Source: Marthasterias glacialis
Taxonomy: Eukaryota; Echinodermata; Asteroidea; Forcipulatida; Asteriidae
Length of the DNA stretch: 64,000 bases
Direction of reading: 5' to 3'
Assembly (NCBI GenBank): GCA_911728455.2
Contig: OU452228.1
Span: forward strand, 5,270,001 to 5,334,000
The position numbers were made by a program, and so were the translations under genes. Of this stretch, positions 14,301-26,300 are shown one piece after another. The notes beneath the pieces were generated by a model. It was not told the DNA's origin. It saw only the letters and a list, made by a program, of their open reading frames with translations, and did not search any database. Numbering within the stretch: the stretch's first letter is position 1; each line of letters begins with the position of its first letter.

Positions 14301-17300
14301 TCATCTAAAACCTGATACAACTTATAAAATCTGCCTAGCTGCTTTCAGCTACAACCCTCGTAAGAGATCACCTGGTAACATGATAGAAGAAGTGTGCCTC
14401 CAACAAATAACAGACACTGAGCAAACCACTCAACATTCCCGTCCCTACAGACCTCCCACACAAAACTCAATGCCCCGCCCCTCCCTAGATGGTGACACAG
14501 AGGACAAACTGGACATACAAACTGTCATGACAATATTTGGAGTTATTCTCTCCATTTGCCTTGTTCTTATCTGTGTAGTTGCAACGCTATATGTTCTTCG
14601 CCTGAGAGGTATAACCTTAACCCGTAGGGGTAGACACCGTAGGCCTTCCCCACCCACTATAGTCCACGTTGAAAACCCCACCTATGGTTCACCAAGCTCA
14701 CCTACGCCATCTGTGCAGGATATGCCCGTCAGAGAGGACGAGGATGGGATTGTTAATCAAGACAATGATGTACCATTAATACTAGGGACTAGTGAGAGTA
14801 CTGAAGGAGTACATAGTAATCAAGGTTATCAAGATGTGGTTGATTCTTCCTTGCTTAATGATTCCCTTAGAGTATCATTACAAAATAACACCTTGACTAC
14901 CAGAGAGGATCCTCAAGAAACTCTCACAATAGAAATAACAGATGAAGGTGTGCGTCATCAAGACAACTTGAAACATTTGACCAATGACATTAATGAATTA
15001 GACAACCCAGAAAAAGAAATTATACAATGCTAGCTGAGAGCACTGAGTCTTTTTAGCATCATGTTTTAAAAAGCCCCTGCTCAACATTGGTACCTGGTGT
15101 CTGTAAATGCTTTCAGTCTTTGAACAAATCAAGATATATGTAATAAAACCAACCTGTGAAAATTTCAGCTCATTTCGTTGTTTCAGAATACTGTAAAAAC
15201 GTTTTCAGCTTTTTTGTACGCATACTTACATGTAGGAAGAGTTTTGGTCTCACATGAGATGAAAATTAATTTTGGATCTTATTTCATTTATTATTCAAAT
15301 ACGATAACACTTCAGGCAGAAATATTTCAAGGAAAGATTTCTACCATCATTATTTTTTATACCATGTAAGGTATATGTAAATATGTGAACATTTATGTTC
15401 TTCTTTCTGACCAATGTTGAGCTGGGGCTTTAAAAATAAAGCCAGAGGCAATATTCATGATGACTGTCCTATGATTTATGCATATTGACATTCTGTGAAT
15501 GTCCTTGCCCACACCTCTAATTTTGTGTCAATGCAAACCTAGTTTCACATTGTCATAAAAGAATGCCTGGTAACAAAATAACCAATTCTCAAAGAATGTT
15601 ACAACTAGAAGCAACTCAAAACAACTAATGCTACTAATCGATGTACATGCATCATGGAGGAAGGAACACACATGCATGTAGATATTTATCCAGAAATGTA
15701 AATTCATTTCTCAGACTGTGCTACAAATGTGAAAGTTGATAGATTTTAATAAATATATTTTTTAAACATTTTCTATGACACCTAAACGAATGGGATGTTT
15801 GAAAACAAGTTCTATTCATTTTAACTCTCATGAGGTCTTGAAATTTAATTGCAAACTTTATAACGCCTTTACAGCTGTTTGATAGAGAAAATTTACAAGA
15901 CATTGAATACTGTACAGCTGCATCATCATATAAATATATAAATAATTCATAATGAAGAATGATCGACAACTTAACCCTTTCTTTACCATTTGCGACTTTA
16001 GTCGACCAAGCTTACACACAAAAAAGCACTCGAGCCTGAGGACCAAGGTCATTTGTTCACCCCCATACCCAATGATGGTGAAATAACATAAGGTGGCTAT
16101 TATTCAATCCTTACAAATTGGAGTGGAAAGATTTGAAATGCCAAGCTGCTACGGAACGCCATATGGTTGTGTACAAAAAAGTGTTTGAGTTTAGAGGTCA
16201 CACTTAGGAAACAAAGACCAAGACCTTGGACATTTATTGAGTGATATTTATGATTTTTGGATTATATGAAAGGGAATTCAACAAATTGGAACATTTTTGT
16301 TTACGTATTTCCCTGTAAAACAATCTCTTTAACCAGTTGAAACCGGATGACGTGAATTCACACAAATGTTTCCTCTGCCTGGAAACGGAGGTCGTCTTTG
16401 CGATGCCTTTATGTAATTTCGGACCACTGGAGCAAAGGTCGCCCTTTTGTTCGACTGCGGAGTGTGCGTAGACAACGCACGTGTCGTGTAACGCTTCAAT
16501 TCACCCACACAAAGCCAACAAAAGGTCGTGCATTTACTCGTATTTTGTGACCATTGAGAGGCGATTTTTGTGTAATCCCCGATTATAGACCTTTGTCCTT
16601 TTGTTCCAAGAAGGGGATTACGAGGAATCGAGAGGCTTCCACCATTGTTCATTCATTGCATTTCAGCTGAATGGAGGTAAGTCAGAGTGAGCCGGCAATC
16701 GAGCCATGGTTCCATGTTTAGTACCACTCCTATGCCGTAGGTAACGGCTGATGTTTTACAAATCACGCTGCATGAATTTGACATTTTTTTGATCCAACAA
16801 AGAGAATATTTCTTCTCTTGGCATTGTCAAGTCAAGGTTTCTTTGTGCAAGCGGTACCCTCAAAGAAAAATATTCTGGCACTTTCTCCAAAAGAATCCCG
16901 CCAGGGGGCCAGGAAAAAACAAATTTCAGTGGAAACTGGTTAAGGTGACAATAGAAGAAGAGCTTTCTGTTGTGTAAGAATGTGTGCTTCACGCTTGAGT
17001 GGTCAAACAATTCAGTCACCAGCGGTTGTTTATGTCCAAACGATTTGATTGAAAGGGTTTAATCGGCCTGAAATATCGAAAAATCACGAGAACTCAGGGG
17101 AATGATCAGGGTAAGATTTGAAATAATGACGGAGATTAATACATCATGATTAATAGAGCTAGACTGTTACTGAAAATGGGTTGCCACTATTTTTCATGCC
17201 TTAGTTTTAGTAAGTTGACAAACATGACACATAACAAGCTATAGACATTGCCTGATTGGGTAGTTTCAATCCAAAAGTAGATCATACTTTATCAAAAAAT

Positions 17301-20300
17301 GTTTTTCAGTCCATTTATATATTGGCTCTGGACATTATTTTTGCTTTCACATTAATTTTCCGAAATTATAATTTTTTTTGCTATATTTAAACACCTGACC
17401 TTGGACAAATTTTTGCAATGATTTACAAATGTGGTAATCAATAAAATATGAAGAACTAAACAATGACTGACCTTTGCTGCAGTTCTGTTCCACACGGTGA
17501 CCTTGTGACCTGTCTTAATGAGATTCATAGCCATTCCGGTTCCCATAAGGCCAAGTCCAATAAAACCAATCCTACACAAGGAGATATTTGCATGTATATA
17601 TACTGTTAACCATGTGTATAACTGATGGTGTTATCAAATTTACATTAGCCATGCCCTATAAAAACAATCCTGTACAAGGAGAGTCTGCATAATAGACACT
17701 GTTAACTAGTGCAATGGTCATCAGGTAAAACCCATGAGCCCACATTTATAAAGCTGTTTGCCTATTGACCCCTTCCTTGCATGCACGTCACACGACGAAA
17801 CTGTACCACGCTCACCGTTTTGGAAGTCAATAGGTGTATGTGTAAACGCTGCGTCGCCTAAAATGCGCACCACACTGTATAACACGCAGTGACATTGACT
17901 TCCAAAATGGTACAGAAAAGGTTATTGTGATGATGACGTCGGGTGAATTGACTCAACATTCTTTTTTCCGGGAGCTAGCTACAGCAACAAATATGCATAA
18001 GCAAAAGTGTATCACAAGATTTTCTGCTTAACAAGCACCTATTAGCATGATTGCTGCTAATACCAAAAGTAAAGCAAAAAGCACACGAACTTGCTGGCGG
18101 TTCTTGTAAGCAGATGAGTGACCCAACAATGCAAATCCCTTGGAAACAATTCATCTTGATTGTTTAGGAAGCACTTTTTTCCCACAGAAATTACAAAGAA
18201 AAATTCTTTAAACAATGACTGCAGGCATACATAACCTTCCCAACCTTTATTTTGGTCATGTGGTGTGTTGAAACCAATACAAATGCGTTGGGATCGATTT
18301 AATGGACCCTGCCAATAAACAGTTCATTCAGCCCAGAACACTGCTAAGGTTAAATGATTTGTGACATACTTAAAGAGGATGGGCCATGGTGATTGATGTT
18401 GACGTTATGTTTAGTTTTCTGCTTTCTATAATTATTGCATCAGACAAACTTCTCTTTTGTGACATTAAATTGACAAAAGAAGTAGTATTTGCAGGGAGTT
18501 TTTACTCCTTTAACTAGCCCGCCACCTAAATTTATCAAAATCCTGGAAATGAGGGCAGCAAACAAATGATGACATCACTGGAAGTGCTACATCCCCGGAT
18601 GGTCTGCACTGCACTCATGCTTCAATGAGTAACAACAAACAGCCGTTTGACAGAGGAGTACTTTTCTATTCTTTAGAATTTCTGAAGACAACTTCAGGCA
18701 CCAACTGCTGTTGTTCTGATGTTGACTCGAGACGGGGGTGAAAAAAGGCTCGGAAACTGCCTTTGTAAATGAATAATCACACATTCTATAATTCTGTCAC
18801 CGTTTTTTTCGTGGTAGATAGGTGTATTTGGGGATGTAAAACTTTTTTTAAAGTGAGACTTCTAGCGTGGCCCATCCTCTTTAAAATTAATGGTTTCTGA
18901 CAAAAAAATCAATCAACTGAAAATATACATGGTACATGTATGCAAAATACTTAATAAATTTTCTGTTTCCTAATTATAAGGTGTGCTTTCAAACTACTAC
19001 TTTTATTAACATTTATAGAAATAAAAATCGTAATTTCTAAATATTATTTGTTTTTAAATTGCCAACTTGTTCCCTTTTCATCGGTTCCCAATTTGTGAGT
19101 TACAAAATTAATTCACAATAACGTTACTAGAAAGACATCAGTCTATTTTGTACCGAGCCTCATTTTAATCCCCATTAAGTGACGTTTACTATAAAGCAAC
19201 TTAGCCTTACTTTTTATCCGTCGGTACAATATCTTCTTTCTTTTCGTCTGCCTTATCAGCGAGATGCGCTTGAAAGCTGTTATATAGACTGAGAGAGTTG
19301 AATGACAAACCATTGCCTTTGGGTTTCTTACTGGGCGATGACAGTGTACTACCTGCTAGCTGTAACACAAACATACCAGACGGGGGGAAAAAAGTCACAT
19401 TATTCACATGGTACAGCATTAGTAACAAGTTCATTATTAACCCTCCTATGATCAGTGTGTTTCTTGACAAAATCCAACCATGCTCCAAATTGCCACTACA
19501 GTGACAATGTGAGGTATACACATACTGTATGCACAGATTACAGCCATGGCCCGAGGTGCTATAATGAGAGTGGTAAACTGGAGTAGTCACTAGCTGTGCT
19601 CTATTGTAATGGAATTTGGGCCACTGTGGGAAGAGATGAGGGTCTCAACCATGGTCAATCTCTGCAGTGGCAATCTGCGGCATTGATGGATCAAACATAC
19701 AATTACATTGACAGGAAAGGGTGGCATGGGTTACCTTACGATTGTTTGCATAGCATATATGGGAGATTTTGAGGCACTATGGAGTATGCACGTATAGGAA
19801 GGTTAATGGAATACAAGGGTGATGACGAGCTCTTAAAGGACTGTCTATGAGCAAGTACTTGCCCTTTTATTCCATTCATGAATCAGGGTTCTCCCCATGC
19901 ACAAGCTAGCGTATTGGGTGGATACACCGGAATTAGTGGCCGATATATGGGATTTATGGCAGATATGTAAAAAATCCTATTAAATAACCATTTTAAATGC
20001 TCCAAGATTGCAGACATAAACATAAACATCATATGAAAACATTCCAAGGACCCGGTTTCAGCCAAACTTTCAAAATTTGGGTCCAGAATGCACCCCAGTA
20101 TTTTGTAAAAAAAACGAGGGAGAACTGGGGAGAATTTTTTTTTTAAGCCAAAAATCATTATAAAATAGTTACCATTGAAACAGAAATGCATCTCCATCTT
20201 ACCATTTCACAATTATTGTGTATTGATATTAAATTTGTTTTACGCACTTGTCTCACATGCATTCACCTCATTTATCATCTAATATGGGCACACAAGGCTA

Positions 20301-23300
20301 CTGATGACTGTTTGACATGACCATGTCTTAAGACCAGTTAAACACTACCACATAATCATGTTTCAATCAATTAGAATGTCGGAACACTCTTAGCCATTCA
20401 CGCATAGCAAATAAATATTTAAAGCTCACTTAATGTTACGTGGATTCATGTACAAACCAACAAGTGACAAATTTTGAAGTGCACTCATCTTGAGAAACTG
20501 TATGAGTAAAACCTAAACAGTTGCCTTACACAGGCAACTTACTAGTTCAATTAATATATGTATTATCAAACATTGAAATGTACTTTGCAGTTTTCTAAAT
20601 ACCAGCATCAGTCATAATTAAACTTGTACTGGTTGGTTTGATTAAATGTTTCTTTTGTAAAGCAATGGCAGATACAAAATCAATAAAAGTGAAGTCAAAA
20701 AATGACCATGAAAAACAAAAATAGAAAAACAAGGCTTTCTCCTAGACTTCAGGCCTGTCAGCAGCGACTCACCCCTCAGCAGCAACACATTCTTTCCTCA
20801 GCAGTCACTTGCCTCTCAGCAGCCACTCACCCCTCAACAGCCTCACACCCTCAGCAGCCATATACCCCTCAGCAGCCACGCATCCCTCAGCAGCCACTCA
20901 CCCCTAAGCAGCTGTCTTTCCCTCAGTAGCGACTCATCCCTCAGCAACCACACACCCCTCAGCAGCCACTCTCCCCTCAGCAGCCACTCACCCTTCAGGA
21001 GCCACACACCCTCAGCACACACCCCTCAGCAACCACACACCCCTCAGCAGCCACTCAACTCTCAGCAGCCACTCATTCTTCAGCAGCCACTTAGCCCTAA
21101 GCAGCCACTTAGCCCTAAGCAGCCACTCACCCCTCTTCAGCCACACAACCCTCAGCAGCAAGTCACCCCTCAGCAGCCACACACCCCTAAGCAGCCACTC
21201 ATACTTCAGCAGCCACCTTTCCTCAGCTGTCACTTGCTTCTCAGCAGACACACATCCCTCAGCAGCCACACATCCCAAAGAAGCTGTCACTCAATAGCAG
21301 CCACTCACCCCTCAGCAACCAAACATCTATAAGCACCATTTGCCTCTTAGCAATTACACACACCCCTCAGCAGCCACTCACACCTCAGCAGCCACACATC
21401 CTTCAGCAGCTACACGCATTCTTTTTAACAAGGAGTTGTGGGGACTCCCTATTGTTGTTCTATTGTTCCCTTATCTATTAATTACAAAGAAAAACGTTGT
21501 GGGGACCTTTGTTCCATTGTATAAATGTCCCAACGAAGGTGTGTGTGCCTACCCACACCCCTCAGCAGCCACACACCCCTCAACAGTCACACACATTCTT
21601 TTCAACACCTAGTTGTGGGGCCTCCCTATTGTTCTATTATTCCCTTTTCCAAAGAATCCCTTTGTTGGGACAGGGTTTGACAAAGAAAAACATTGTGGGG
21701 ACCTTTGTTTCATTGTTATGTCCCCACAATGGTGTGTATGCTCGTCCACATCCTTGAGCAGCCACTCTACCCCTTCAGCAACCAAACATCAGCACCACGT
21801 GCCTCTCAGCAGCCACACACCAATCAGCAGCCCCTCAGCAGCCACACACCAATCAGCAGCCACGTGCCCTTCAGCAGCCCCTCAGCAGCCACAAACCCTA
21901 CAGCAGCATTCTCCTCTAAGCTGACACACAACCCTCAGCAGCCACACACCCCTCAGCAGCCACACACCCCTCAGCAGCCACTTGCCCCTCAGCAGCCACT
22001 GTCCCCTCAGCAGCAACTCATCCCTCAGCAGCTACTGTACCCTCAGCAGCCACTGTCCCATCAGCAGCAACCCATCCCTCAGCAGCCACTGTCCCCTCAG
22101 TAGCCACACACCCCTCAGCAGCCATTCTCACCTCAGCAGCCACTCATGCCTCAACAGCCCCTTACCCCTCAGCAGCCTGTCTCCCCAAAGTAGCCACTCA
22201 CCTCTCAGCAGCTACTCTACCTTCAGCATCCACTCATGCCTCAGCAGCCACTGTTTTTGTTTGTTTCTTTATCAACCCGCAATTCACGGGCATCAGCTCA
22301 ATACACTAGCTTGTGTATGGAAAAAACCTGTCCATAACTGATGATTTCTTGTGATATTGAGTCTATGTGAATGTGAGCTGTAAATATGAGACACTTCTGT
22401 ATAAAGTTTACACCATATATTCAGGGTGTATGTTTATGAACCCTGTATGTGTATAACTTACCCTCTTCTTTGGGGAGGCATACGTAAGTTTGGTCGGGGT
22501 GCTCTCTGCATTAAAATCTTTGTTCGGTCGACCTCTCTTCTTGGTGGATTTTTCTGCTGCTTCTTGCTCTGATGAGGATTTCCCTCTGTCATCAGGTTGT
22601 GAATTCAACTGAAGAATATGATAAAGTGTTTTTATTTCAATTAGTTTGATTTTGATCAAGTTTGGCATTGAAGGTGATAGATGTTAAGACACTTATTAGA
22701 TTTTCTCGATCAATTTCTAGTTATGAAAAGTGGCCGATGGAAAATAGTCATTGTTTCAAATCTAATAATCCAATTGAGGGATAGAACAAAAAAATGAAAG
22801 ATCATTCAACTTTACTCATTTAATTATAGTCAGCACTATGGTAGTATACAAGTATATCTATTACAACTTCTTTTTAAGAAGCCGGTAGCAGTAAATTCCT
22901 GCATACCTCTAGTCTTGACCCTTCAATATACAAATGTTGAGTGGCTCAGAGTGGAATATTATTGCAAAATAATAGTGTAATATTAAGGTAAAATTTTGAC
23001 ATCCATTTCACTCGGCTTCGCCTCATGGAATGGAACAGTCCAAATTTAACCTTGTGATAGTATTCCTCCCCTTCCGGGAATACAAAGTCACTCAAGGTTT
23101 GTTTTATATGACTGACAGATCCTTGATATTTGATGTATTTTTTACATAAATTTACAATCACACAAATTAAGGTTCGGAACAACTGTATTTGCAAACAATT
23201 ATTAAATCAATCGGATCAAAACCTTTTGCACAGGTGCTCCTTTGTTTTAGCAGCCGCGCTCTACTACTAAAAAAACTTGGAAACGAGGATGACCCTAACT

Positions 23301-26300
23301 GTTGAATGGGAAATACAATTCCCCCCTTGGGTGAATAGGACTTTTTGATCGCCAATGTAAATAGGAGTAATATTGAATGTCACATGACGTAAGTTCCACC
23401 AATCAAATGACAAGGATCTGAATGCCAGTTATATGAAGATAAATATTTACCCAAACACATAGTCTTAATCTTCATCTAATGGCAGGCCTAAAGCTTTCTG
23501 CTATGGCCACCTATTCAACAGAATAGACTGATCCATTAAGCCCCGCCTCCTTGAGCAACTGCCTAGGAACAGCACATGGTGTGACTTTCTTGCCACGACC
23601 GCAACACGGTGGTTCCACCCACGTATCGGATACACACACGTACATGGTTTTCGTGAACTGTATGGATTTAGTTTCGTGGCCTTTTAAGCAGTGCCTTGAG
23701 TCCAAAGAACAATGCAGACAGGAACACCGTTAAACCACTTTTACACGACTGTACAGGGACCACTGTTGTGGGATTTGCACCCCCAGAAATACGAAAGAAA
23801 TTAAAACAAAACAAAAATGTGCTGTAGTGTGTCAGAACAGTGGCGGCGGTTTGTTTACTTTTCGAATGGGATTTTAACGAGTTGGACTTTTGTCGGACTT
23901 CCAGTGGTGTTGTCAAGGCTGTGCTTGGTCAATGCATTAGTAGGCTGGGCTTAATGGGCTTAATCTACAAACTCAAAAGTTCACTATTTGACCAACTGAT
24001 AAGTACAAGCTTTCTTCATGCATGCATCTAGGAGCAATTTTCCCCAGCACTAATCATTTTATGAGTGTTGTCATCATAACTACAAGTAACTGTCTTTGGA
24101 GAGTACTTTGATCTGTCCATTGTTCCTACCTTTGCTTTGCCACTCAGAGGTTCCCTGGAGTAGTCTTTCATGGGTTTTGATTTGGGTGGAAAGATCTCCT
24201 CATCATCTTCAGGATGAAATGGGGACAATGGAGATGCCTTCTGTGTGAATCAATCGTAATGTACAAATATATCATGAAATCCTGGCGTGTAGATCTAGAA
24301 GTCTATTTTCAGTCAAGCTTCCTTTCTTCACTTTACGGAAGGCTTTTTTGTACACATACTGTGCATTGGCATTATTTATCAGGTTTACTAATGGACAACA
24401 AGTGAATTATCCTACTCAACAAAGTGCGTCCTTTAGTCATAATGTAAATTAACAACAGTAACTTGAAACTATGATAGATTTGTATTGGACAATGAACTAA
24501 CTATGATAAGGCTTATAAACAACTTCGTAATGAAGCCATCTACTAATTACCATCTACCTATTATTGCTGATCTTGGTTTATGGTTTATGGTTTATTTTGT
24601 TTCTTTTTACACTGGTGACCAATGGCAAAATTGCAGTAAAAATTACAATTGTAAAAAAACAACACTATTTATATTAAAATTAAACATGAAAGAGGCATTA
24701 AAAGACAAAAAGTACAATACATGCATATGTAGAAAATTGCCATAAATGGTTAAAAAGATATTGTACATTCAAAAAAATATTGAGGTTCACACACAAAAAA
24801 TGTACACACTAACGCACTGCAAATATTTATTGAATAAATTCACAAAATAAGGGATAGGGCTGTTTTTAAACCTAGAAATTCTGGTATGAAGCTGGGAAAC
24901 CTTCAGATTGCGCAGATTGCGAGAATGACTCTCATGTCTTGTGCACAATTATTATTAGACAACAACACATGAGGACGCACGAATTAAGCCATGGAATGAG
25001 GTGCATGCTGGTCTAGCTATTGACAAAATTTGTTGATATCTAGACCAGCATGCACTGGCTAAACGCGTGCATCCCCATAAGACTGTATTGCGCATAAGCG
25101 AAGTTGTCTAATAATAACTTCTGTACACTGCTGGCTTAATATCAATTAAGATCAGCAGTAATACATGTATGTAAAATATCAGCAATAATAGGTACGTGAC
25201 TTCATTACAAAAAGAGTTAAGATTGATCTGAACCAGTTAATGCAGGAAGATGTTTATACAGTATGTACAACTTTCCCGGACATACAAATAAAAGCCTGCT
25301 AAATCCATTTTAAAGCTGTACATGGGATATTATGAGAGATCGATAGGCTGCCACCATCGTTTATCATTGCATTTGGCATGGGCGGTAAGTCCCAGCCACC
25401 GGTTTGGCTGATTCATGGTGAACACGCACCACATTTTTCGAAAGAAAAAGAGAAGTCCTGGTGCATTTGATGAGAACATTTGTTGTCTTTACTTGGTTTA
25501 GTCATGGTTTCATTGTGATAATAATATTCTTAAAAAAAAAAAAAACGTTCTAGAAATTCTGAAAAATCAATCTGCAGGTGAGCACAGAAACTTTAGAAAT
25601 GCGGCGATAAGTGGTTAAGATCAATTGAAATACATATTATCTGAACTCATCTTAAAAATAACTCATCTTAAAAATAATCTTAGTGCTTTGTGCAATTCAA
25701 CCCAGATCACAATACATAGCAGCAACACTGGGTCCGTATTTGATACAGAATGTTGAAATCCTTTGCTTGGAATCTGACCTTGTTAGCTTCCTGAGTGATA
25801 GCTTCTTCAATAGCATCCATAGCTTTCTTGAATTTCTGTCCCTTTGCTGCCTTCGACAACCTGTCCTTGTGTTCAAGGTATGGACATAGATTCTCTGCTC
25901 GTACCCAGGCACTAAAAACATCAAGAAAAGCAAAACTATCAACATGATCTGTATAAGCATGCTCAGTACATTTATAAATTCAGTCTAAATCAACAAAAAT
26001 CAAACAGCAGAAGTTACTTGGTCTTGATGGTCAAAGTGCAGCATAACAAATTTGTACGAACCTGTTTGACAGTATGTTGCTAGAATTGTATTGGAAGAAA
26101 ATATTTAGGGTCTTAGCAGTTGTCAGGCTTTAATCAAACATTTATGGACAGGAGTTATTGGAGGTTAGTACTTATTTTGAAAAAAAAAGGAATGCCGAAT
26201 CCACTGGTGAAATACTTTAAAATGGCATTTAGCTTTCTATATTAGTCTTCAAAATAACCTAGAGCCTCGGCGTTATTAGTGCCTGGTCCCCAATAAAACA

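Noticed and set aside
20750..22252. CRISPR-like array
   Set aside because: Tandem units have no unique spacers, and the genome is eukaryotic.
21340..22341. QQP/SSH-rich frames of 86-136 codons
   Set aside because: They result from an 18-bp minisatellite, a multiple of three, which keeps every frame open. The region is intronic to GLYR1.
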